DNA from: CAZMRF01 sp964568735
GTDB lineage: Bacteria > Acidobacteriota > Polarisedimenticolia > JACPZX01
Reading direction: 5' to 3'
Length of the DNA: 6,374 nt
Assembly: GCA_964568735.1 (NCBI GenBank)
Contig: CAZMRF010000101.1
Coordinates: 1 to 6,374, forward strand
Shown: positions 1 through 5,770 of the stretch, piece by piece
Numbering within the stretch: position 1 is the stretch's first letter
How the letters are laid out: each line of letters begins with the position of its first letter
Position numbers and translations under genes: made by a program
The notes under the pieces: model-generated
The model's input: the letters and a program-made list of their open reading frames with translations, nothing else
The model's database searches: none
Told to the model about the DNA's origin: nothing

Positions 1-295
1 GCTCGATGACGTAATCGCCGAGGCGGACGGACCCAAGACGGCGGAGAAGATCCCCGTCCCGGAGCGTGCGAAGCAGCCGGCCCGCCCTTCGCTCAAGATG
101 GGCCAACGACGGACGGCGAGGAAGAAGGGTGGGGCCAGCATCATCCGCGGCCGGAGCCGGAACCGCCACGAGCCGCTGGTTCGGCTCCTGTACGGGGGTG
201 AGGGGCAAGCCTCGGGGCGACGGCTCCTGGGCAGAGGCGGCAGGCAGGCCTCGGAGAGTCGATCCCCGCTGAGAGCTGACAGGTGCGATGTGCAC
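1..295 (-). CDS. Possible hypothetical protein, partial, running off the left edge (ambiguous)
   Basis: An open minus-strand frame runs without a stop from a possible GTG start at 295-293 to the window edge, about 98 residues. AGGAG lies six bases before the GTG (CTCCT on plus, 302-306), and a sigma70-like promoter sits further upstream at 340-368. The first half is rich in Pro, Ala and Gln, with QEP-type repeats; the last ~40 residues are Arg/Leu-rich and end GDYVIE. I do not recognise a family. Against it, the opposite plus frame (open from base 2 to 397) has the GC3 > GC1 > GC2 pattern expected of coding in high-GC DNA, at least over its first 150 bases. One of the two may be a real gene edge. 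I favour the minus frame slightly because of its promoter and ribosome site, but the call is weak. Confidence 0.3.
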   Translation of the reverse strand, partial: MHIAPVSSQRGSTLRGLPAASAQEPSPRGLPLTPVQEPNQRLVAVPAPAADDAGPTLLPRRPSLAHLERRAGRLLRTLRDGDLLRRLGSVRLGDYVIE

Positions 296-339
296 GTTCG
301 GCTCCTGGAGCGTGTTCTGGGGCTCTGGCAGGTAGGCGA

Positions 340-368
340 ACAATACACGAAAGTTCAGCGAGTGTCAA
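340..368 (-). promoter_or_regulatory. Sigma70-like promoter reading leftwards
   Basis: On the minus strand a perfect -35 box TTGACA (plus 363-368) is followed after exactly 17 bases by TATTGT (plus 340-345), which matches TATAAT at four of six positions. Transcription would start near 333, giving a leader of roughly 40 bases before the GTG at 295. The surrounding 60 bases are richer in A+T than the rest of the region. The match is seen in the sequence; activity is inferred. Confidence 0.5.
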
Positions 369-500
369 GAACTTTTTTTCGAAGCGCTCCCGAGTGATTC
401 CTGAGGCAGAACCGCTGGACAAGTCGACACGACTTCAGCCACGGGAAACTACACTGCAACTGTCATCGAACCATCGCGCCGGCGCAGCCGGCGGCTCCCG

Positions 501-506
501 AGGAGG
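501..506 (+). promoter_or_regulatory. Strong ribosome binding site of the cupin gene
   Basis: A full AGGAGG stands five bases before the ATG at 512 and fixes that start. Just upstream, GCCGGC-GCA-GCCGGC (478-492) could fold into a short GC-rich hairpin in the leader, which might affect access to the site. Confidence 0.8.
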
Positions 507-511
507 CTCGC

Positions 512-1012
512 ATGGAGAGGCCCGCGTTCATCGTCAACCAGGAAGACGTCGAGTGGCAGGATCGGTTCAAGGGGGAGCGCTTCGGCTGCCGCCGCAAGGC
601 CCTGGGCGCCGCGGCGGGGCGCGAGATGATCGGCTGCAGCCTCTACGAGATCCCGCCGGGCAAGTCACCCTGGCCCTACCACTACCACCTCGGGAACGAA
701 GAGGCGCTCTACATCCTCGAAGGGGAGGGGACGCTGCGCACGCCCGCCGGCCGCGTGCCCGTCCGCGCGGGCGACTACGTCGCGCTTCCGCGTGGAGAGC
801 GCTCGGGCCACGAGGTGATCAACACCTCGAAGGCGCCGCTGCGCTTCTTCTCCTTCTCGACGATGGTCGAGCCCGACATCGTAGTCTATCCCGACTCGGA
901 CAAGCTGGGAGTCTCGGCCGGCTCCGCGCCCGGAGGCGACATGGCCAAGCGGACGCTCACCGCCTATCTCCCGAAGGGAGCGGCGGTCGACTACTGGGAG
1001 GGAGAGGCCTGA
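512..1012 (+). CDS. Single-domain cupin protein (metal-binding beta-barrel)
   Basis: This is a 166-residue cytoplasmic protein with one cupin barrel and no signal peptide. Cupin motif 1 is at residues 50-71: G50, then H57-Y-H59, E63/E64 and G71. Motif 2 is at 87-104 and fits the consensus: GDY, then P93, G95, H100 and N104. All expected metal ligands (H57, H59, E63 or E64, H100) are present, so it probably binds a divalent metal. Family members include sugar isomerases, dioxygenases and small-molecule sensors; the sequence does not say which applies. The 60-residue C-terminal extension after the barrel (PDIVVYPDSDKLG onward) is typical of plain 'cupin domain-containing' proteins. The ATG has an ideal AGGAGG site. 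It is the only confident intact plus-strand gene here, and its 3' end overlaps the convergent minus-strand gene by 22 bases. Confidence 0.93.
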   Translation: MERPAFIVNQEDVEWQDRFKGERFGCRRKALGAAAGREMIGCSLYEIPPGKSPWPYHYHLGNEEALYILEGEGTLRTPAGRVPVRAGDYVALPRGERSGHEVINTSKAPLRFFSFSTMVEPDIVVYPDSDKLGVSAGSAPGGDMAKRTLTAYLPKGAAVDYWEGEA

Positions 1013-1848
1013 ACACGCGCGAGGACTGCGCTGAGAACGGTCTCGGAAATGCCGGCAGTCTTCCATGTAATGAGATCGGCAGAGGTCATCGGGGTAGACA
1101 AGATTTTCTGTCTCACGTAGCCCACAAGCAGATCGTCGCTGAACCCCTCGCTCTTGAGCGCGAGTACTTCCGCGAGCAGGTCCCCTGGCGAGATTCCTGC
1201 GCCGGAGAGAGTGGGTGGCTGGGTCCGTCGTCCCGACCAGCTCTCCTGGAGAGTGCGCTGATCAAGGAGATTCGCGTAGGCCTCCTTCATGGCGTCGCTC
1301 AGGACTTCGTTGCAGTTCTCGCCGCTCCGCTTCCTCCCGTATCTCCGAGCATCGCCGGACGCCGCTCCGTCGGCCAGTGTGGTGCCATTGGGGTCCTTGA
1401 GGAAGAAGGTCAATCGGACCTCGGCGGTGTAGGACGAACCGACCGCCTGGTCCTTTTCCGTGACGAAGAAGCGGGTGAGCTTCGCCGAGAGGATCAGATC
1501 CGCCGCTTCCTCGATCTGGATACCCCAACCGCCAGCCGTCCGGTGAAAAACCTCTGTGGCGAATGGAAGAACCGGAGTTGAGGTCTGCCAGGGGAAGACC
1601 TGATCGTCGTCGTCGGTCCCTTCGCCCACCCGGGTCTTCTCAGCCGGTGGACGCGCATCCTCCAGAATGAACCGGATCGGCCGCCCGACGAGGCCCTCCG
1701 ACAGCACGGGATTACTTGAGCCGGTAGTCTCCTGAGGGACGAACTGCAACTCCAGCCTCATTTCCTCGATCGAGTCGGCGAGGATCACGTCTGCCTGGAG
1801 ACAAGCTGCCAGAACCGCAACAGCTCTGAGCGAGCTCGCGAGTGTCAT
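991..1848 (-). CDS. Secreted or lipid-anchored YajG-like envelope protein with a C-terminal helical module
   Basis: A 285-residue exported protein. Residues 1-25 form a short signal sequence. LAAC at 13-16 could be a lipobox giving a lipoprotein anchored at Cys16; otherwise cleavage after LADA-like residues near 24 is possible. Residues ~30-197 resemble the YajG/LptE-like lipoprotein fold: a 'GRPIRFILEDAR' strand (55-66), then 'ADLILSAKLTRFFV' and 'YTAEVRLTFFL', then a helix ending 'AYANLL'. After a Pro/Gly linker, residues ~219-281 form a helical module (EGFSDDLLVGYVRQKI ... SADLITWKTAGISETVLSAVL) of the kind found at the ends of envelope proteins in several phyla, function unknown. The ATG overlaps the stop of the upstream membrane-protein gene as ATGA, so translation is probably coupled and the two products probably act together. 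The family assignment is from memory and moderate. Confidence 0.8.
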   Translation of the reverse strand: MTLASSLRAVAVLAACLQADVILADSIEEMRLELQFVPQETTGSSNPVLSEGLVGRPIRFILEDARPPAEKTRVGEGTDDDDQVFPWQTSTPVLPFATEVFHRTAGGWGIQIEEAADLILSAKLTRFFVTEKDQAVGSSYTAEVRLTFFLKDPNGTTLADGAASGDARRYGRKRSGENCNEVLSDAMKEAYANLLDQRTLQESWSGRRTQPPTLSGAGISPGDLLAEVLALKSEGFSDDLLVGYVRQKILSTPMTSADLITWKTAGISETVLSAVLARVQASPSQ

Positions 1849-2630
1849 TCGGGTTTCACCGGCGTGATCTGCGTTCGGACGAAAAAGACTGGATGTCGTT
1901 CAAGCAGTTGCGCCCTGTCGACGGACGTGATCGAAGTGATTCTGGCGTTGGTGAAGTCGAAGGAGAGAAACCGAGTCCTCTGAAGATACAGGCCGACAGG
2001 ATACCGCAGGAGCACGATCAGAGCGTACTCTCCGAGGATCGTCGGAAGTACGACCGTCGGCGGCGCACCGGCAAAGACGAAAACTACTCCGGTGGCAGAA
2101 TACAGCGCGAGACCGATCGCCTGTGCCGTGACGACCATGGAACCACAGCCTCGAGCCACAACGAATTCGCGCTCCCCAGACTCGAGCTTTCTCGTGGCGG
2201 CGGCAAACGCCGAAGTGATGTCTCTCTGATCCTCGGCACCTGCAACTCTGAAGCCCTGTTCGTCGGAGCGCCCACTGAGCTTTCGCGCGCGGCCATAGGT
2301 CTCACGCAGGACAGTGATCGTCCCGTGCTCGAGGGTGTGGTTGCAACGTATCGCGGTAGGGAGCGTGAACAGATTCCTGGCCGCACCGAGCAGGGGTAGG
2401 CTGATCAGGAGGATGCCGATGAACAGCCAGGGAGCCAGCAATCCGAGGAACAGGTACATGATCCCGGTCGTTGGGGCCGCCGACACGGCCGCGACAACCG
2501 ACCCCAGGACGGCCAGGCTGATCAGTGGATTGAGGATGACACGGGTAAGCACTCTCCCTGCGAGCCCGATCTCCGCCCGTGCAGACGTGAGTTGCTTCTT
2601 TCTGGGCACAGGGGCCCCCCGCCACCACAT
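1845..2630 (-). CDS. Four-helix membrane protein with an NHTLEH motif, DUF6391-like
   Basis: A 261-residue integral inner-membrane protein. Hydrophobic segments lie at about 31-50, 57-82, 163-188 and 191-217. Between helices 2 and 3 is a soluble segment starting with IRCNHTLEHGTI (94-105), which matches the NHxLEHAT-type signature I associate with DUF6391 (function unknown). H98, E101 and H102 form an HxxEH arrangement, the order used by pitrilysin-type zinc peptidases, so a metal site is possible but unproven. The C-terminal ~40 residues are soluble (FLSFDFTNARITSI). The ATG at 2630 has no good ribosome site at normal spacing, so the true start could be a little further in (for example the GTG at residue 8). 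It is the first gene of an ATGA-coupled pair with the secreted protein downstream, and 74 bases follow the upstream VOC gene. Confidence 0.82.
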   Translation of the reverse strand: MWWRGAPVPRKKQLTSARAEIGLAGRVLTRVILNPLISLAVLGSVVAAVSAAPTTGIMYLFLGLLAPWLFIGILLISLPLLGAARNLFTLPTAIRCNHTLEHGTITVLRETYGRARKLSGRSDEQGFRVAGAEDQRDITSAFAAATRKLESGEREFVVARGCGSMVVTAQAIGLALYSATGVVFVFAGAPPTVVLPTILGEYALIVLLRYPVGLYLQRTRFLSFDFTNARITSITSVDRAQLLERHPVFFVRTQITPVKPE

Positions 2631-2704
2631 GACAGAGGGAGGGATCCCCCGGCCAAGTGGTGCCGCGCTCTACTGGGCAGGCGAGCTCGTGCCGCGGGGA
2701 AGCG

Positions 2705-2866
2705 CTACCGCCGTCGAGCCTTCTTCCTTGCCGGTTTCCTTACAGGCTTCTTCGCGGACTTCCTCGATGCTTTCTTCGCCGCCTTCTTCGCGGGCTTGCG
2801 TGCGGGCCGCTTCGCAGCCTTCGCCGCGGGCTTGCTCGCGGGCTTGTCCGCGCCCATCGTCTTCGG
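2705..2866 (-). repeat. Low-complexity Lys/Ala/Arg codon tract
   Basis: This stretch encodes the basic tail of the VOC protein and is built from degenerate AAG, GCC/GCG and CGC codons, seen on plus as repeated cttcttcgc and gcgggctt units. It is a coding repeat of variable units rather than an exact tandem array. Such tracts can change length by slippage or recombination. Confidence 0.6.
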
Positions 2867-3199
2867 GTGCGCGTGGCGCGGCTGGTAGACGCCGATCTTT
2901 CCTCCGCCCGGCAGCCTGACCTGCGTGAGCAGGCCCCAGCCCATGTCCTGCACGGGCTCCGTGGTGATGCCGGCCTGGCCCATCTCGGCCATGAACTTCT
3001 CGACGTTGTCGCACATGAAGTAGAACTCGTGCGCGCCGTTCTGCTCGGAGGGATGGATCGCCATCTCCGAGGGGGGCAGCCCGAAGATCAGCCGTCCTTC
3101 TCCGACGTCGACGTGATTCAGCTTGAGGACGTCGCGCAGGAAGGCGCGGTCGGCCTCGGCACTCATGCTGTAGATGATCGAATGTGCTCCGATGATCAT
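2705..3199 (-). CDS. VOC-family (glyoxalase-like) protein with a lysine-rich H1-like C-terminal tail
   Basis: 164 residues in two parts. Residues 1-110 are a vicinal-oxygen-chelate domain: GAHSIIYS first strand with H6, a helix ADRAFLRDVL, then LIFGLPPSEMAIHP, HEFYFMCDNVEKFMAEM and LPGGGKIGVYQPRH. H6 and E58 are plausible metal ligands. VOC proteins include glyoxalases, dioxygenases and resistance proteins; the substrate here is unknown. Residues 112-164 are an almost uninterrupted Lys/Ala/Arg/Pro tail with AKKAAKK and RKPAKK repeats, like histone H1 or bacterial H1-like proteins. It is strongly basic and probably disordered and nucleic-acid-binding (inference). Most relatives end near residue 115. 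The ATG has CTCCTC on plus (3208-3213), that is GAGGAG, eight bases upstream. It lies 25 bases after the membrane-protein gene, so the two are probably co-transcribed. Confidence 0.9.
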   Translation of the reverse strand: MIIGAHSIIYSMSAEADRAFLRDVLKLNHVDVGEGRLIFGLPPSEMAIHPSEQNGAHEFYFMCDNVEKFMAEMGQAGITTEPVQDMGWGLLTQVRLPGGGKIGVYQPRHAHPKTMGADKPASKPAAKAAKRPARKPAKKAAKKASRKSAKKPVRKPARKKARRR

Positions 3200-3224
3200 G
3201 CTGGTTGCTCCTCTGCGTTCGCGG

Positions 3225-3614
3225 TCAGGTTTTCTTCCTCAAAATCCAGGCCGCGCCAGCCAGGAGCAGGCCCGGGACGATGAACCCGATGAAGTGAGGG
3301 TTCATCGAGCTGTAGATCAGCGCCGACGTGCCGAAGATCAGGTAGAGAAGGCCGATGAGCGCGGCGACCCTGGCGGCGGCCACCTGCCCGCCCGGCGCCG
3401 CCAGCCCCGCCACGATCACGATCGCACCAAGCGTCAGCATGGCCCCGCTTCCGTAGAGCCAGCCGATCGCGACCGTCTGATAGAGCTCGCCCGATACGTT
3501 CGCGCTCGAGAGATCGGCGCGGAGCTCCGGCCACCCGAGCAAGGCATGCGCGGCGCCGCTCAGGATCAGGAAGGCGCCCGTCCCCAGAAGCGTCCATCGC
3601 CCGCCCTTCGTCAT
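3225..3614 (-). CDS. Small four-helix membrane protein of unknown function
   Basis: 129 residues from the ATG at 3614, which has AGGGGA nine bases upstream. The frame is open further up to a TTG at 3653 and an ATG at 3632, but those have poor ribosome-site spacing. Predicted helices are at about 7-27, 46-71, 80-102 and 107-125, ending in the basic RKKT. A polar stretch (GWPELRADLSSANVSGELYQ) separates helices 1 and 2 and probably faces the periplasm. I do not recognise a named family; it has the look of DoxX-sized uncharacterised membrane proteins. The stop is 25 bases from the start of the VOC gene, so both probably share one transcript. Confidence 0.78.
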   Translation of the reverse strand: MTKGGRWTLLGTGAFLILSGAAHALLGWPELRADLSSANVSGELYQTVAIGWLYGSGAMLTLGAIVIVAGLAAPGGQVAAARVAALIGLLYLIFGTSALIYSSMNPHFIGFIVPGLLLAGAAWILRKKT

Positions 3615-3884
3615 CGAATGCGGTCCCCTCATCGGCTCGAGCAGGCAAGGCAATCCTCTCCACGCTGCGCCTGCGTCTCAGGGTTCGCGACGGTAGCACA
3701 CTGCGGCTTCCTCACGCAGGTGTGCGCCGTCTGGAGATTCCGCGAAGCTGCGGGGGGCAGCGTCAGGGCTGGCAGAGGCGCCGGCAGATGATCGAGTCGG
3801 GCACTCCCCTCAGACGCCCTTTGAGCCGCGGTCGGTGAAGCGAATGGCGCGTACTTCACGATGATACGCGAGTCCGCTCACAGG
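3615..3884. other. Intergenic stretch, no convincing gene
   Basis: This 270-base gap separates the zinc-ribbon gene from the membrane-protein gene, both on minus. It should hold the promoter of the membrane/VOC transcript, but I see no clear -35/-10 pair. A frame at 3629-3859 (-) opens here but has no ribosome site and a composition unlike a protein. No terminator with a T run is visible. Confidence 0.4.
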
Positions 3885-4160
3885 CTAGCCAGCCGTTCCC
3901 GACCTCCACCTCGCAAGGCGAGGGATCTTCCGTGTGAACACGAAGGACAGGAATCCGGGCATACCCATCTCACGCATCTTCTCCCGGACCCGGGTTTGCA
4001 TCTCCTCCAAGGTCAGGTTCGGAAGCGTGAACTTGCCGCCGACGAAGCAGTGGCTGCAGTACATGCGGCTCCTGGAACCGTCCTCGTTGGTGCCGCCGCC
4101 CTGCGCGTCACGGCTCAGCGGCATCCCGCAGCTCTGACAGTTCTTGTAGCCTGACTCCAT
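3885..4160 (-). CDS. Small zinc-ribbon protein (Cys4)
   Basis: 91 residues. The N-terminal half is a CxxC...CxxC zinc ribbon: C8-Q-S-C11-G-M-P-L, then 'GTNEDGSRSRMYC35-SHC38', followed by GGKFTLPNLTLEEMQ. This order (CQSCGMPL, an acidic NEDGS loop, YCxxC, then a T-x-EEM helix) matches the 'putative zinc ribbon domain' family (PF12674 as I recall it), usually 80-90 residues and found in many bacteria. The helix 'EEMQTRVREKMREMGMP' follows, then a basic tail. The ligands imply one structural zinc; the role is unknown, possibly protein or nucleic-acid binding. The ATG has GGGGAGGA nine bases upstream. It stands alone, about 270 bases from the next gene. Confidence 0.88.
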   Translation of the reverse strand: MESGYKNCQSCGMPLSRDAQGGGTNEDGSRSRMYCSHCFVGGKFTLPNLTLEEMQTRVREKMREMGMPGFLSFVFTRKIPRLARWRSGTAG

Positions 4161-4260
4161 CGCAGTCTGTCCTCCCCGTGTGAATCAAGGCCTCAAGCCT
4201 ACGATCATTGCCGTCGACCAGGCAAAGCAGAGAAGGCGGCTCGAGGTGCGGCCTGAGTAT

Positions 4261-4310
4261 CCTTCCAGGAAGGAGAGATTCCCTTGAAACTCTCCTTCTC
4301 AGAAGGAGAA
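4261..4310. repeat. Three overlapping palindromes that can form alternative hairpins
   Basis: CCTTCC-A-GGAAGG (4261-4273) overlaps GAAGGAGAG (4269-4277), which pairs with CTCTCCTTC (4290-4298) across 12 bases. TCTCCTTC (4291-4298) pairs instead with GAAGGAGA (4302-4309) across TCA. The middle arm can pair with only one neighbour at a time. The block lies between the stop of the truncated regulator (4376) and the zinc-ribbon start (4160), both on minus. It could be a terminator of the former or a leader element of the latter; there is no long T run. Confidence 0.6.
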
Positions 4311-4375
4311 CCTTGCGCTGAGTTGTGCTCGCCGGGCCAGAGCAGCTCGGTCCTGGCGATGTCGATCTTTGCGAT

Positions 4376-4903
4376 CTACTTGGGCCGCTCGTTCTTCTTC
4401 AGGTACGCGCGGCCCGCTTTGGTCAGCCGGTAGCGTTGGAGGCGGCTGGTTGGCTTTTCCGGCAAGGTGTATTCAACCAACCCTCCGGCAACGAGATCGT
4501 TCAGCGTACGCTTCAGTGCTCCGGTCTTGGACCGCAGGCTGAGCGCCTCGGCCAGGTCTCCTGCGGATCGCTCGCCCTGGGAGAGGGCCGCCATCACTTG
4601 ACGTGACCGGGCCCCCGACTGGGCCCCTGACTGGGCCCCTGACTGGGCCGCCGCCGCTGCCCGGACCTCGGGGTTCGGACGGAAGGTCGCGGTCGTGAAG
4701 CCGTTCGCCCCCCAGCTTGGCTCGGGGTAACCCCCTTCACGGGCCTCGTCCCGGATGCGCTTCACGCCCGTGCCCGCCTTCTCGATGAAGTCGATCCGGT
4801 GCAGGAGGTCAGCGATCAGCGCGTTCCGCCGGACGCTCTTCGTTCCGAGGTCAGCCAGAGTCATTCCCTTCGGCAACCCCCCAGGGCTCACGGGATGTTT
4901 CAC
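4376..4903 (-). CDS. N-terminally truncated AlbA/RecG-like ATP-binding transcriptional regulator
   Basis: 175 residues from a GTG at 4903. Residues 8-75 match the end of the HATPase_c_4 domain of AlbA_2/RecG-like regulators: SPGGLPKGMTLADLG, KSVRRNALIADLLHRI, 'DFIEKAGTGVKRIRDEA', then 'GFTTATFRPN'. A linker of AQSG repeats (about 85-99) leads to a winged-helix domain (about 100-170: ERSAGDLAEALSLRSKTG, LKRTLNDLVAGGLVEYTL). Full-length relatives have some 400 or more residues with an N-terminal AlbA_2 and the rest of the ATPase domain; all of that is missing. The break falls just before the conserved PGGLP. A GAGGAT site sits only three bases before the GTG, and the upstream gene stops six bases away, so the fragment may still be translated as a DNA-binding remnant. 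It is most likely a decayed gene. Confidence 0.75.
   Translation of the reverse strand: MKHPVSPGGLPKGMTLADLGTKSVRRNALIADLLHRIDFIEKAGTGVKRIRDEAREGGYPEPSWGANGFTTATFRPNPEVRAAAAAQSGAQSGAQSGARSRQVMAALSQGERSAGDLAEALSLRSKTGALKRTLNDLVAGGLVEYTLPEKPTSRLQRYRLTKAGRAYLKKNERPK
4609..4649 (-). repeat. 12-bp tandem repeat coding the AQSG linker
   Basis: Three direct copies of a 12-base unit (plus strand gggcccctgact; the first copy has one mismatch) occupy 4609-4644, and a partial copy follows. In frame they encode repeated AQSG between the ATPase remnant and the winged helix. Related regulators are known to carry short repeated tetrapeptides at this place, and the number of units often varies. Confidence 0.85.
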
Positions 4904-4909
4904 CGATCC

Positions 4910-5152
4910 TCACCCGTTTATCTCGTCAATGTACTCGTCCTCCTCGACCGCTTTCTCGATGGCGGCGTCGAGACGCTCGAGCAGCCGCTCGAAGCTCTCG
5001 CCTGGAGCCCTCACCAGCGCAGCGAGCTGCCGGTCTTCGTCTGAGGCGACCGCCGCGCAGTGTATGGGCCCGATACGACCGATCGTTATTCCGCCGTTGC
5101 CGTCGATGAGAAACCGGATGTTCTTGAGTTTGCTCGCAACCTTCTTTTTCAT
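4910..5152 (-). CDS. Small acidic hypothetical protein
   Basis: 80 residues from the ATG at 5152. The frame is open to an ATG at 5266, but the extra residues are Arg-rich and unlike a protein start, and none of the candidate starts has a good ribosome site. The order is a basic N-terminus (MKKKVASKLKNIRF), a short strand region (GGITIGRIGPIHCAAVASDED), then an amphipathic helix (GESFERLLERLDAAIEKAVE) ending in an acidic 'EDEYIDEING'. The pattern of 'ASD-LA-LVR-GE-LL-RLD-AI-DEIN' resembles small uncharacterised proteins I recall from plasmid and accessory regions, but I cannot name a family. It ends six bases before the truncated regulator and probably shares its transcript. Confidence 0.6.
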   Translation of the reverse strand: MKKKVASKLKNIRFLIDGNGGITIGRIGPIHCAAVASDEDRQLAALVRAPGESFERLLERLDAAIEKAVEEDEYIDEING

Positions 5153-5315
5153 GACTCTGTCGGGCTCGCCAAGGGTGGTCAAAGCACGGCGCCGGCGGGT
5201 GCGTCTTGAAGCCATCGTGTCGGCCTGCGGCACCCCGGCGCCTTCGCGGATCAACAACCAAGTCATCGCGAATGGGATCGCATTCTGACACCTACCCGGA
5301 CGGATATGGACACCC

Positions 5316-5700
5316 TTCGGGGAATCGAGGGTTTCGAGAGCTGGAGCGGTGCGGCATGACCGCGACGTACGTCAGGAGCCCCGAAGGACACGGAGTCGAC
5401 TTCCTCGCCCGCCATCCGGGAGGAGGCTCCGATCTCATCCAGGTCTGTGCGATCGCGACCGATGCGGCCACGCTCGACAGGGAGCTACGAGCACTGGCGG
5501 AAGCGGGCCGGCGCTTCCCCAAGGCGATCCGAAGAATTCCAATGCTCCCACGCGACGCGCTGCCCAAGGAAGTCCCGGCCGGCGTCGTCGCCCAGCCCGC
5601 CTACGAGTGGTTTCTCACCCCGTCTGAGTCAGGCTCGCGCTCATCGGCGGGCCGTCAGCCGCGCCGCCCGCGATCCCCACGTGGCATCGGTTCGCTGTAG
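5316..5700 (+). pseudogene. C-terminal remnant of a DUF4143-type AAA ATPase
   Basis: In the frame that ends with the stop at 5700, residues from about 5326 on match the C-terminal DUF4143 domain of AAA ATPases: FRELERCGMTATYVRSPEG, then 'VDFLARHPGG', SDLIQVCAIATDAATLDREL, and a late VAQPAYEWFL. In the family the first half (Walker A/B ATPase) and much of DUF4143 precede this, and none of it is present. EVDF is usual where GVDF stands here. After the expected family end near 5620 the frame runs on through about 25 Arg/Ser-rich residues, so the original stop is probably lost. Such proteins are often linked to toxin-antitoxin or restriction-type islands. No start with a ribosome site is visible; the left boundary is approximate. 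Confidence 0.7.
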
Positions 5701-5770
5701 GTCGACCCCACAGGCTGAACCATGATTCGGCTCGAGGATCGGCAGCCCAACCATGAAGATGAGCACGACC

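Noticed and set aside
416..455. TGGACA/TCGACA and TACACT as a promoter for the cupin gene
   Set aside because: Spacers of 28 and 20 bases are outside the normal range.
665..1066. Minus-strand frame opposite the cupin gene
   Set aside because: Antisense shadow; the cupin frame carries both complete motifs and an ideal ribosome site.
283..1581. Long plus-strand frame of 432 codons
   Set aside because: It overlaps the cupin gene in another frame and the antisense of the secreted protein; it has no family features and arises from high GC content.
1842..2399. Plus-strand frame of 185 codons
   Set aside because: Antisense to the DUF6391-like gene, charged low-complexity product, no ribosome site.
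2705..2866. Repeat-rich tract considered as a CRISPR or tandem array
   Set aside because: The units are irregular and follow the codons of a Lys/Ala/Arg tail; there are no spacers.
2314..3283. Overlapping plus-strand frames rich in Arg, Ser and Phe
   Set aside because: Mirror images of the lysine-rich tract and the genes on minus.
3196..3699. Minus frame of 167 codons over the membrane-protein gene
   Set aside because: Arg-rich shadow in another frame; the four-helix frame is clearly the coding one.
4755..5288. Plus-strand frame of 177 codons
   Set aside because: Ser/Arg-rich antisense of the truncated regulator and the small acidic ORF.
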